A model generated the notes under the pieces. It had not been told where the DNA came from and made no database searches. It saw only the letters and a list, made by a program, of their open reading frames with translations. DNA of 33,787 nucleotides, from the NCBI GenBank assembly GCA_007125125.1, contig SLDT01000142.1, forward strand, positions 1 through 33,787. Direction: 5' to 3'. The DNA is from Gemmatimonadota bacterium. Its GTDB lineage: Bacteria; Gemmatimonadota; Gemmatimonadetes; Longimicrobiales; Gaopeijiaceae. The translations under genes were made by a program, and so were the position numbers. Of the stretch, positions 22,902 to 30,816 are shown piece by piece (the first letter of the stretch is position 1; each line of letters begins with the position of its first letter).

Positions 22902-25006
22902 GGGTCGTCCATCTGTCCGACCTCCACCTGGGCTTTCGTGCCTTTCCAGCCGCGGACCAGGGGTGGAACCTCCGGGAGCGGGACATCCTCGATGCCTTTC
23001 AGAGGGCGATCGACGAGGTCGCCCGTCTTCGTCCGCATCTTCTCCTTCTGACCGGCGACATCTTCGATCGCCCCGACCCCCCGACCGTTGCAATCCTGGC
23101 CCTGACCCGAGGCCTCGGAACTCTGCAGTCAAGGGCACCGGGGGTCCGAGTCCTGGCCATCGCCGGGGAGCGGGACACGCCACGGGACGAGACGGATCCC
23201 GGGCCCGTGGCGATCCTCGACGCTCTCCCGGGCGTGCGTGCGGCGGCCTCGGCACCACGTGCCGTGCGGTTTCGGGAGCAGGGGGTCCATGCGCTCCTCG
23301 TTCCCGCCCGGGCGCTGGCCGGGCCCGCCCTTCCGGAGCTCAGGCCCGACCCCGAAGCGCGTCACAACCTGCTCCTCATCAGGGCTCGAGACGGTCGGGC
23401 CACGCCCCTCCCGCCCTTCAGCCCGGAGGAATGGGACTACGTGGCGATCGGGGGGCCGCACCGGACCCTGGCCTTCGAGCGACGCGTGGGCGTGCCGGGA
23501 TCTCTCGAACGGGTCGGCTGGGACCCGTGGTCCGAGGCGACGGTCGAGAAGGGCTTCCTCTCGGTGGAGCTCGGCTCGGGGGAGGCGGAGTTCCATCCAG
23601 TTCCGATACGCCCGATCGTGGACCTCGCACCGGTGCGGGTCGACCGCAACGCCCGCATCGAGGGAACCCGGCGGCTGCGCCACCTCATCGAGGCACTTCC
23701 GGGGGGCGTCGAGGGACGGATCGTGCGCGTACGTCTCAGCGGAGATGTCACGGTTCCCGAAGAAGGGGTCGAGCCGGGGCTCCTCGAGGGAATCCGAAGG
23801 CGCGCCGCACACCTCGATGTCTCCGTCGAGCCATCGGCGGCAGGTGGGCGCTCGATCGCACTCCCCCTCACATTCTGCCCGGGTGAGGAGGGGGCCTCGG
23901 GGTCTGTTCCGACAGGAGGGATCCACCTCCTGAATCCGGAGTCGGAGGCCGGGCTCGTTCGCCACCTCGTCCAGTGGGACAGCCAGGCCGGGGAGTCCGA
24001 ACAATTCTCGAGCCTGCTGCGAGTTGGCGGGCCCGCTGTCGAGCTCTTCGAGTGCATCATTCGTCTCGCCGTGAAGGATCTGGAAACAATTGACCCCGAC
24101 CCCCTCCAGGACCCGAGCCGGGCCGACGCCTCGGAGTCGGCGAAGCTCGAGCGGGAGCTGCGCGACCTGCGCGGGGATGCCGTCGAGGCCGAGGGAGACG
24201 TCGAGGCACGAGCGCTCGAGTGGGCCCGGGATCGCCAGGAGGCCGAGACCCGCCTGCAGAGCTATCGGGACCGGGCCCGGGAGCTGCGCCGCAGCATTCG
24301 CGACCTCGAGGTCGAGCGGCCTCGATGCCCAACCTGTGGAGTGGCGCTCGGAAAGCGAAGGAGCGAGCTCCTCGCGACCCTCCGGGAGGAATGGGAGATG
24401 GTAGTCCAGGACGGACGTTGGTGGAAGCGCAGGCGGGAGCAACTCGAAGAGAGGCCGCTCGACCTTCGCGAAATGGAGGGAAGGGCGCTGCGACTTCGGG
24501 CCCGGGCCGACGAGACCTCGGCTCGGCTCGAGCGGATCCGGGCCTTGCCGTCCCGGAGCGGTTCCTCGGCCCGCACGCTCCCGGCGGGCTCGAGCATCGA
24601 GAGTACGATGGACTCCGAGCCCTTCCTGGCCTTTCTGGCGCACGCCTCTTCCGCCCTGCGGCAGTGGACCGAAGGTCGACTCTCCGGAGTCGCCCGGGGC
24701 CCGGGTGGAGAGCCCCTCGTGCTCGAGCGCGGGGTGGCCCGGCCTCCTCAGGGAGACGAGGACGGAGCCCTCCGCCTCGCCCTGCATCTCGGGCTCGTCG
24801 CCTGGGTGGCGGAGCGCGTGCCCGAGCACAGGACACTGGGCCCGGTGCTCCTTCGCGGTCTCGATGCGCGAGGGCTCGACCCACTCCTCCCATGGGTCGA
24901 GCGTCTGCCGCTCGAGGGTCTCACGCTCCTGGTCGTGCTTCCCGCCGAGGCTCCGCTCCCGGAGTCTCCCCTGGTTTGCATCGACCGAGCCGTTGACTTT
25001 CCGTGA
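22898..25006 (+). CDS. Fused SbcD/Mre11-like phosphoesterase with zinc-hook coiled coil and SbcC/Rad50-like C-terminus
   Basis: From the ATG at 22898 (ATGA overlap with the upstream gene) the product is 702 aa. Residues 1 to about 240 form an SbcD/Mre11-type calcineurin-like phosphoesterase. It keeps SDLH (D8, H10), TGD (D54) and H188. GNHD has become GERD (90-93), the motif IV histidine is R162 and GHxH is GGPH (185-188), so one metal site is kept and the other is lost with the catalytic histidine. An unassigned middle region follows. Residues 412-550 are a charged coiled coil of two ~65-residue arms flanking CPTC (477-480), like the Rad50 zinc hook. Residues 573-702 resemble the SbcC/Rad50 C-terminal ATPase lobe, but the Walker B acids are missing (LLRGLDARGLDP). 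There is no Walker A lobe. It is probably a non-nuclease derivative with a structural or regulatory role. Confidence 0.75.
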   Translation: MRVVHLSDLHLGFRAFPAADQGWNLRERDILDAFQRAIDEVARLRPHLLLLTGDIFDRPDPPTVAILALTRGLGTLQSRAPGVRVLAIAGERDTPRDETDPGPVAILDALPGVRAAASAPRAVRFREQGVHALLVPARALAGPALPELRPDPEARHNLLLIRARDGRATPLPPFSPEEWDYVAIGGPHRTLAFERRVGVPGSLERVGWDPWSEATVEKGFLSVELGSGEAEFHPVPIRPIVDLAPVRVDRNARIEGTRRLRHLIEALPGGVEGRIVRVRLSGDVTVPEEGVEPGLLEGIRRRAAHLDVSVEPSAAGGRSIALPLTFCPGEEGASGSVPTGGIHLLNPESEAGLVRHLVQWDSQAGESEQFSSLLRVGGPAVELFECIIRLAVKDLETIDPDPLQDPSRADASESAKLERELRDLRGDAVEAEGDVEARALEWARDRQEAETRLQSYRDRARELRRSIRDLEVERPRCPTCGVALGKRRSELLATLREEWEMVVQDGRWWKRRREQLEERPLDLREMEGRALRLRARADETSARLERIRALPSRSGSSARTLPAGSSIESTMDSEPFLAFLAHASSALRQWTEGRLSGVARGPGGEPLVLERGVARPPQGDEDGALRLALHLGLVAWVAERVPEHRTLGPVLLRGLDARGLDPLLPWVERLPLEGLTLLVVLPAEAPLPESPLVCIDRAVDFP

Positions 25007-25059
25007 GCTTCCGGGGACATTCGGGCCGACCCCAACCTTCCCGACCTGCCCTGCCCCGC

Positions 25060-26553
25060 ATGGAGCTTCAGCCCTCCTTCGAGTCCTTCTGCGCGCTGGC
25101 CCGCGAGGCCCGCATCGTACCGGTCCGCGCCGAGTTCCTCTTCGACACGGAGACCGCGGTTACGGCCTACCACAAGCTCGCGCGCCCTCCCTTCGGCTTT
25201 CTCCTGGAGTCGGTAATCGGGGGCGAGAAGTGGGCCCGATATACCTTCCTCGGAACGGAGCCTGCCGCCGCCTGGCGGCTGAGCGAGGGAGGCGCCGAAT
25301 GGTGGACGCCCGCCGACGGGGTGTGGACCCCGATCGAGACGGACGACCCCCTCGGTGACCTGGACCGTCGCCTTGCGGAGCGGGAGCCGGCGTCGGTCGA
25401 GGGACTCCCGCGCTTCTGGGGGGGGGCGGTCGGCTATTTCGGCTACGATGTCGTGCGGCGAATCGAGCGTCTCCCCGACCTGGCGGAGCGGGACCTTCCC
25501 CTTCCCGATGCGCAGGTCGTCTTCACCGAGATCGTCCTCGCGATCGACAACCTCCTGGGGCGGGCGATGGCGATCCGTGCGGTCGAGGTCGAGCCGGAGC
25601 TGTCGGAGAGCGGGCTCCGCGCCCTGTACGAGGAGACTCGGGAGCGTCTGGCGGGGGTCGTCGAGCGCCTCGAAGAAGGCTCCTCGCCCTCGCCCCTCAC
25701 CCTCCTCGACGAGCCCGCGGCCGACCCGCCCCTCGAGAGCAGCATGACGCGCGAGGCCTTCGAGGGGGCAGTGGAGCGCATCCGGGAGTACATCGTCGCA
25801 GGCGATGCCTTCCAGGTCGTGCTGAGCCAGCGGTTGGGCGTGCCTCTGACGGGGACGCCCTTCGCCCTCTACCGGGCCCTCCGTTCGCTGAACCCCTCGC
25901 CCTACCTCTACTTTCTCGAGATGGACGGGGTCACCCTCGTGGGGTCGTCCCCGGAGGTCCTGGCCCGGGTCGAGGAGGGCGTCGTCACGGTGCGCCCGAT
26001 CGCGGGGACGCGCCGGCGGGGCGCCGGTCCCGAGGAGGACCAGGCACTCGCTGCCGACCTCCTCGCCGACGAGAAGGAGCTCGCCGAGCACCGGATGCTC
26101 GTCGACCTCGGCCGCAACGACGTGGGCCGCGTCGCGCGCTACGGGACCGTGCGCGTGCCCGAGCTCATGGAGGTCGAACTCTACTCGCACGTCATGCACC
26201 TCTGCTCGCAGGTCGAGGGCGAGGTCCGCGACGGCCTCTCGGCCCTCGACGTGCTCCGCGCCTGCTTCCCGGCCGGAACGGTGTCGGGCGCACCGAAGAT
26301 CCGGGCGATGGAGATCATCGAGGAACTCGAACCCGTGCGGCGCGGCCCCTATGCGGGCGCGGTCGGCTACCTCGGCTACGGGGGGCAGACGATGGACACC
26401 GCGATCGCGATCCGCACCGTGCTCGTCCACGGAGGAAGGGCCTTCGTCCAGGCCGGCGCCGGGGTGGTGGCCGACTCCGACCCCGGACGCGAGTACGAGG
26501 AGACGCTGAACAAGGCGAGGGCCCTGCTGCGCGCCGCCGCGATGGTGGGGTAG
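25060..26553 (+). CDS. trpE: Anthranilate synthase component I
   Basis: TrpE converts chorismate to anthranilate, the first step of tryptophan synthesis, using ammonia from the TrpG glutaminase. The chain (497 aa from the ATG at 25060) has the tryptophan-feedback motif LLES near the N-terminus and the catalytic blocks LVGSSPEVLARV, PIAGTRRRG, HRMLVDLGRNDVGRV, FPAGTVSGAPKIRAMEII and AGAGVVADSDPGREYEET. Motifs favour TrpE over PabB, though a mixed role cannot be excluded. A GTG at 25003 overlaps the preceding stop (GTGA) and would add 19 residues without family similarity; it could matter for coupling. No trpG or other trp gene follows, and a convergent peptidase gene ends 54 bp downstream. Confidence 0.93.
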   Translation: MELQPSFESFCALAREARIVPVRAEFLFDTETAVTAYHKLARPPFGFLLESVIGGEKWARYTFLGTEPAAAWRLSEGGAEWWTPADGVWTPIETDDPLGDLDRRLAEREPASVEGLPRFWGGAVGYFGYDVVRRIERLPDLAERDLPLPDAQVVFTEIVLAIDNLLGRAMAIRAVEVEPELSESGLRALYEETRERLAGVVERLEEGSSPSPLTLLDEPAADPPLESSMTREAFEGAVERIREYIVAGDAFQVVLSQRLGVPLTGTPFALYRALRSLNPSPYLYFLEMDGVTLVGSSPEVLARVEEGVVTVRPIAGTRRRGAGPEEDQALAADLLADEKELAEHRMLVDLGRNDVGRVARYGTVRVPELMEVELYSHVMHLCSQVEGEVRDGLSALDVLRACFPAGTVSGAPKIRAMEIIEELEPVRRGPYAGAVGYLGYGGQTMDTAIAIRTVLVHGGRAFVQAGAGVVADSDPGREYEETLNKARALLRAAAMVG

Positions 26554-26572
26554 GGGCCTTCGGCGCGGCCTC

Positions 26573-26602
26573 TGCGGAGGTGCCCCCTGCGGAGGCGCCC
26601 CC
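26573..26602. repeat. Two tandem copies of a 15-bp repeat
   Basis: The units at 26573-26587 and 26588-26602 differ at one base (TGCGGAGGTGCCCCC and TGCGGAGGCGCCCCC). They lie in the short gap between the convergent trpE and dipeptidase genes. Nearby GGGGCC and GAGG/CCTC segments allow hairpins but there is no T-run, so a terminator role is uncertain. Confidence 0.6.
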
Positions 26603-26607
26603 CCGGC

Positions 26608-27975
26608 TCAGCGCGCCAGTTCGCCGTAGAAGCCGGCGAGGGTCTGGAGACCGAGTTCCAGGTGCTCCTCGGGGAACCATTCGTCCGGCGCATGCATGTT
26701 CGCCCCGGGAAGCGCGAATCCCAGGAGGACGGCCGGGGTTCCGAGCTCCCGCTCGAAGTCCGAGACAATCGGGATCGAGCCGCCCTCCCCGGTGAGGACC
26801 GGCGCCCGTCCGAAGGCCCGCTCGAGGGCGCGCTGTGCAGCCTCGAAGAAGGGGCCCGAGGGCTCGGCCCGCCAGGGATGGCCCCCATGGAGCTCGACGA
26901 CCTCGACGGAGACCTCCGGAGGGGCCACCCTGGACACGTGCCGGCGGAGGAGGTCGGCCACCCGAGCCGGGTCCTGGTCCGGGACGAGGCGAAAGCTCAC
27001 CTTCGCCATCGCTTCGGCGGGGAGCACCGTCTTTGCGCCCTCGCCCGTGTACCCGGCGAGGAGCCCGTTCACCTCGCAGGTGGGCCGAATCCAGAGCCGC
27101 TCGAGCGTCGAGTAGCCGGCCTCGCCCGCGAGACCCGGCGCACCCAGCCCCTCCCGGAACTCCTCCTCGTCGAAGGGGAGGCCCGCGATGCCCGCACGCG
27201 TCGCGGCGTCCCACTCGACCACCTCGTCGTAGAACCCCTCGATCGCGATGCGCCCCTCCTCGTCGTGGAGGGAGGCCAGAATCCGGGCGAGCACCGTCGC
27301 CGGGTTCGGGACGGCGCCCCCGTAGGCCCCGGAGTGGAGATCCGAGCGCGCGCCCCGGGCCCGCAGCTCGAGGTAGGCGAGCCCACGCAGCGAGAAGAGC
27401 AGGGAGGGGACCCCGGGCGCGAACATCGCGGAGTCCGAGATCAAGACCGCGTCGGCAGCGAGGCGCTCGCGGTACTTGCGCACGAAGGGGAGGAGGTTCG
27501 GGGAGCCGATCTCCTCTTCTCCCTCGGCGAGGACGATGACATTGACCGGGAGGGTACCATGCCGCGCGAGCAGGAGCTCAAGCACCTTGAGGTGCAGGAA
27601 GAGCTGCCCCTTGTCGTCGGCTGCCCCTCGTGCGTAGATCCGTCCGTCGCGGACCTCCGGTTCGAAGGGGGGTGACGTCCAGAGCTCGAGCGGTTCAGGC
27701 GGCTGTACGTCGTAGTGGCCGTAGACGAGGAGGGTCGGCGCCTCCGGGCCTGCCCCGCGCCACTCACCCAGAGCGACGGGGTGTCCGCCCGTTTCGAGGA
27801 GGGATGCTTCGAGCCCTGCCCGTCGGAGCCGCTCGACCACCCAGGCACCCGCCCGGCGGGTGTCGTCCCGATGTGCCGAGTTCGCACTGACCGACGGGAT
27901 GGTCAGGAAGTCGAAGAGCTCCCGGCGGGCCTCTTCGAGTTCGGATCCGGAGAGCCGAAGTGCTGGAGAGGGCAC
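26608..27975 (-). CDS. M20 family dipeptidase/metallopeptidase
   Basis: This is a di-zinc peptidase of the M20 family (CNDP/PepV/DapE-like), about 455 aa, that trims dipeptides or related amides in the cytoplasm. Zinc ligands and catalytic residues are visible: H87 and D89 in YGHYDVQPP, the bridging D120 in GAADDKGQ, the catalytic glutamate pair in EGEEEIGS (151-158), and the distal histidine in PGANMHAPDEWF near the C-terminus. The lid/dimerisation domain starts near LHSGAYGG. No signal peptide is seen. It begins 10 bp after the stop of the small GlsB-like gene, so the two are probably co-transcribed. Substrate range is unknown. Confidence 0.92.
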   Translation of the reverse strand: MPSPALRLSGSELEEARRELFDFLTIPSVSANSAHRDDTRRAGAWVVERLRRAGLEASLLETGGHPVALGEWRGAGPEAPTLLVYGHYDVQPPEPLELWTSPPFEPEVRDGRIYARGAADDKGQLFLHLKVLELLLARHGTLPVNVIVLAEGEEEIGSPNLLPFVRKYRERLAADAVLISDSAMFAPGVPSLLFSLRGLAYLELRARGARSDLHSGAYGGAVPNPATVLARILASLHDEEGRIAIEGFYDEVVEWDAATRAGIAGLPFDEEEFREGLGAPGLAGEAGYSTLERLWIRPTCEVNGLLAGYTGEGAKTVLPAEAMAKVSFRLVPDQDPARVADLLRRHVSRVAPPEVSVEVVELHGGHPWRAEPSGPFFEAAQRALERAFGRAPVLTGEGGSIPIVSDFERELGTPAVLLGFALPGANMHAPDEWFPEEHLELGLQTLAGFYGELAR

Positions 27976-27985
27976 GGGCGCGCCC

Positions 27986-28264
27986 TCAGGTGAGCGAGGT
28001 GACGGCCCAGCGGTACGTCCAGGTCAGGAGCGCGGCCAGGAAAAGGGCCCCGCCCATCCCCCCGAGGCTCAGCGCCGAGGGGTGGTAGAAGCTGAAGAGC
28101 CCCACCCCGAGCATCCCGCCGATCACGGCTCCAAAGGAACCGAAGAAGACGAGGATGACCGCATGCCCGGGCTGCTCGGCCGGGAGCTTCACGACCAGCT
28201 TCATCCCGAGCCCGATGAGGGCCCCGAGCACGATCCAGATCCCGACGCCGATCCAGTTCTCCAT
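27986..28264 (-). CDS. GlsB/YeaQ/YmgE-like small membrane protein
   Basis: A 92-aa protein with three hydrophobic segments (about 5-25, 35-58, 68-86) rich in glycine, similar in length and pattern to the GlsB/YeaQ/YmgE stress-response membrane family (formerly transglycosylase-associated). The repeated G-x-x-G patterns (IGVGIWIVLGALIGLGMK, GSFGAVIGGMLGVG) support this. AGGA precedes the ATG. It sits directly upstream of the dipeptidase gene and 133 bp downstream of the M56 peptidase gene on the same strand. The biochemical role of the family is not established. Confidence 0.75.
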   Translation of the reverse strand: MENWIGVGIWIVLGALIGLGMKLVVKLPAEQPGHAVILVFFGSFGAVIGGMLGVGLFSFYHPSALSLGGMGGALFLAALLTWTYRWAVTSLT

Positions 28265-28397
28265 GACACGTCCTGTCGCTACTAGGCAAGTGAGGAAGGG
28301 TTCCCGGCAGGAACACCGCAGCTGGGCGAAAATCTACCGACGCGGCTCGCTCCATGCCACCCCGTCCGGGATTGCGAGTCCCGTGTACCGCTCGTCT

Positions 28398-29888
28398 TCA
28401 GCGATGGGCGAAGGTGATCGGGATGCGGACCCAGACCGGGGCTGGGCGGTCCTGGTTGCGGGCGGGCTGAAAGCGGAAGACCTGGGACACGGTCAGCGCG
28501 AGCCGGTCGATCACGTCATGGCCGCTGCTCTCGTCGAGGACCGCGTTGCGCACCCGCCCCGTTTCGTCGATGAAGAACTGGACGTAGGCGGTGCCCGAGA
28601 CCCCGACGGTGGGGAGGGCGAGCTGCCAGAGCCGCTCCATCTCTCGTTCGACGTCGGAACGGTTCGCGACCCTCGGAGCGACGGTGAAGGGGGTGAACTG
28701 TGGCAGGTCGGCGAGGGAGCCGACACCACTCGCATCCCACTCCGGTCCCTCGACCTCGTCGGGGACCCGCGGAGTCTGAGGTGAGGGTTCGGTGGGTCCG
28801 GGTTCGTCGGAGATCGCCGCCGTCGCGTCCGATTCCGACGGATCGGGGTCCGCGGCCGGGGCGCCGGTCGGTGTGCCCATGGCGGGGGCCGGGTCGAGCG
28901 AGGCGACAGGGATCTCCGTGCCCAGAGCAGTCAGCACGAGGCCTGTTGCGGTCAGCCCGGCGAGCAGGCTCGCCGGGAGTCCGCGTCGGAGGGAGCGATG
29001 CCGCATCGCGCGCAGCCGCCGCTCGAGGATGCTCGCAGTCGCGAGGAGGCCGGGCGCGTGTGGCGCTCCGAGTCCTCCTGCCAGCCGGGTCCGAACCAGA
29101 AGGAAGGCGTACTCCTGAAGGCTCGTGCCCTGACGGAGCACCCGCCGGTCGCAGTCGATCTCGATGGCAGTCCGCAGGCGGCGATGCACCCACCAGAAGG
29201 CCGGAACCCAGGGGAAGGCGATGATCGGAAGGAGCCCCAGGGCGAGGAGCAGCGGGTCCCGTGCACGGACGTGCTCCTCTTCATGGCGCAGGACGAGTTC
29301 GAGGGCATCGGGAGGGAGTCCCCGGCTCGAGGCAGGGAGCACGATGCGGGGGCGGAGGAGCCCCAGGGCGGCCGGCCCGAGACTTGGGGACAGGAGCACC
29401 GACCGACCGAGCAGGCGCACCGGAAGCCAGCTCCGAAGCTGCCGGCGAACGCGAAGCGCACCTCCGAGGTGGAGGCCCAGAAGTCCGAGCGAAGCAGCCA
29501 GCCACCCGAAGACGATCCATCGCTCGCGCGGTGCATCGAGGGGGAGCAGGGCGACGGCTCCGGCAAGCCCCCGGTTCAGTGTCGTGGCACCGCGCTCCGC
29601 CAGGGACAGGGCGGTCATCGGGGCGCCGATGTAGAAGGGCCGGGCAAGCTCGGCCCGGGCCGCCGTCTCGCTGACCGCGGCGGGGGGGGCGGGCACCTCG
29701 GGACCAGTCCGGGCCGAGCCCGACCACGCCATCGCGGCCGGCAGCAGTACCCCCGTGAGGAGTACTCCGGCCCAGACCCCGCGGCTGGGGAGAGACATCC
29801 TCCCCAGCCCGCGGTCCAGGAACCACCCGGCAGCCGCCACAAGCGAGGTGACGGCGAGGGTGTACAGCATCCAGCCGGAAAGGGTCAT
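28398..29888 (-). CDS. M56 (BlaR1/MecR1-type) membrane peptidase with TonB-like C-terminus
   Basis: This is a membrane-bound zinc peptidase of the BlaR1 family, which on sensing a signal cleaves the partner repressor. In the 496-aa chain, hydrophobic N-terminal segments (around 5-25 and 38-55) precede the cytoplasmic peptidase domain with the HExxH motif HEEEH (202-206) and the third ligand in AIEIDCD (E243). More membrane segments flank it (about 213-230 and 295-318). Unlike BlaR1, the extracytoplasmic C-terminus has no penicillin-binding sensor. Instead a proline-, aspartate-rich linker leads to a TonB_C-like domain (about 425-496, GTAYVQFFIDETGRVRNAV). The start overlaps the blaI-like stop by 4 bp. 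No beta-lactamase gene lies nearby, so the signal is probably not a beta-lactam. Confidence 0.88.
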   Translation of the reverse strand: MTLSGWMLYTLAVTSLVAAAGWFLDRGLGRMSLPSRGVWAGVLLTGVLLPAAMAWSGSARTGPEVPAPPAAVSETAARAELARPFYIGAPMTALSLAERGATTLNRGLAGAVALLPLDAPRERWIVFGWLAASLGLLGLHLGGALRVRRQLRSWLPVRLLGRSVLLSPSLGPAALGLLRPRIVLPASSRGLPPDALELVLRHEEEHVRARDPLLLALGLLPIIAFPWVPAFWWVHRRLRTAIEIDCDRRVLRQGTSLQEYAFLLVRTRLAGGLGAPHAPGLLATASILERRLRAMRHRSLRRGLPASLLAGLTATGLVLTALGTEIPVASLDPAPAMGTPTGAPAADPDPSESDATAAISDEPGPTEPSPQTPRVPDEVEGPEWDASGVGSLADLPQFTPFTVAPRVANRSDVEREMERLWQLALPTVGVSGTAYVQFFIDETGRVRNAVLDESSGHDVIDRLALTVSQVFRFQPARNQDRPAPVWVRIPITFAHR

Positions 29889-30277
29889 GCCTTGTGACTC
29901 TTCACCACCTGATCGAGGAGCTTGCGCATGCGCCTGGCCTCGTCAAGCGAGGGTGGACGGTCCTCGACAAGGCGGGCGAGTGCGGCCTCGGACGAGCCAT
30001 GGAAGATCTTGTCGACCACGCGGCCCATGGCGGTTCGACCTGCATCCATGGCATCGACCGTGGGATGGTACCGGTAGGCCCGGCCCTCTTGCTCGTGACG
30101 CACATGCCCCTTCTTCTCGAGGACCTGGAGGAACTTGAGGACCGAGGTATACCCCAGATCCTCGTCGAGATCGTTCTTCATGGCCTCGCGCACTTCGCGA
30201 ACTGTTCCCGATCCCAGACGCCAGAGAATGCTCATGACGTCGAGTTCGCGGGTTGTGAAGGTAACTTCGTCGGACAC
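29885..30277 (-). CDS. BlaI/MecI/CopY family transcriptional repressor
   Basis: This is a winged-helix repressor normally inactivated by proteolysis through its BlaR1-type partner, here the overlapping M56 gene. The product is 130 aa from the GTG at 30277, which has GGAGGA 7 nt upstream; the open frame extends to 30457 but the extra part has no family similarity. The DNA-binding domain is evident in TRELDVMSILWRLGSGTVREV and YTSVLKFLQVLEKKGHVRHE, followed by the wing GRAYRYHP and a dimerisation helix region. A candidate operator overlaps the upstream promoter (30364-30392). Besides its own operon it may control the GlsB-like and dipeptidase genes downstream; that is inference. Confidence 0.92.
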   Translation of the reverse strand: MSDEVTFTTRELDVMSILWRLGSGTVREVREAMKNDLDEDLGYTSVLKFLQVLEKKGHVRHEQEGRAYRYHPTVDAMDAGRTAMGRVVDKIFHGSSEAALARLVEDRPPSLDEARRMRKLLDQVVKSHKA

Positions 30278-30363
30278 AGGACTTCCTCCGTGGAGTGGTG
30301 GACGGTTCGGCCGCACCTGTCCGAGGCGCAATCTGCACCATGCGGGGCTCCCGCGGGCCGGAC

Positions 30364-30392
30364 TCCATACGATTGAGAGCGTAAGCTGAAAA
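30364..30392 (-). promoter_or_regulatory. Candidate promoter and operator of the BlaI-M56 operon
   Basis: On the minus strand TTTTCA (30392-30387), a 17-base spacer and TATGGA (30369-30364) form a weak promoter. A dyad, TTACG-n8-CGTAT (30384-30367), fills the spacer and runs into the -10 box, the usual place for a repressor site. The stretch is AT-richer than its surroundings. BlaI autoregulation is typical, so this dyad is the best operator candidate, but the match is short. Confidence 0.3.
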
Positions 30393-30394
30393 TA

Positions 30395-30816
30395 TCGACC
30401 ACAACGACGTTTCGCTAATCGGGGCGGAAGCAACCGTCCGTCATGAGCGGAAGACACTGGGAATCGAGTCCTGCACCGGGTCCCGAGTCCTGGCTTGTGG
30501 CAGGCCGACGGCGAATCCTGTTCCGTCGCTCGAGATCAGGCTCGCTTGACGGACGTTCGGGGAGGGACATGGCGTAACACACTGCACAGGTGAAACTTGC
30601 GCTCGTGCTCCCGGGCTCCCGCCATGACTGGGGGCTCCGGGGGCAGTTCCTTGTTTCCCGTGGAGACGGTGTTCCCGGAGACGCGTTCACAGGATCACGC
30701 TCGAGGTGGCTCGACGTTACGGTCGCGCGCGAGCAGGGTGCCAGCGACGAACGAAGCGGTGTCAATGCCCTCGTTCAGGGGGCCGAAACGGGCGTCCGAG
30801 GGGTGGATTGCGGTGG
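30395..30816. other. Intergenic region without a supported gene
   Basis: This stretch lies between the BlaI promoter region and the end of the PspA-like gene. Short open frames exist on both strands, but none has a plausible start context, recognisable motifs or natural composition. I see no tRNA, repeat array or clear terminator in it. Confidence 0.5.

Noticed and set aside
30415-30765. 116-aa minus-strand frame in the BlaI-PspA intergenic region
   Set aside because: No motif or credible start context was seen, and the composition is shadow-like.
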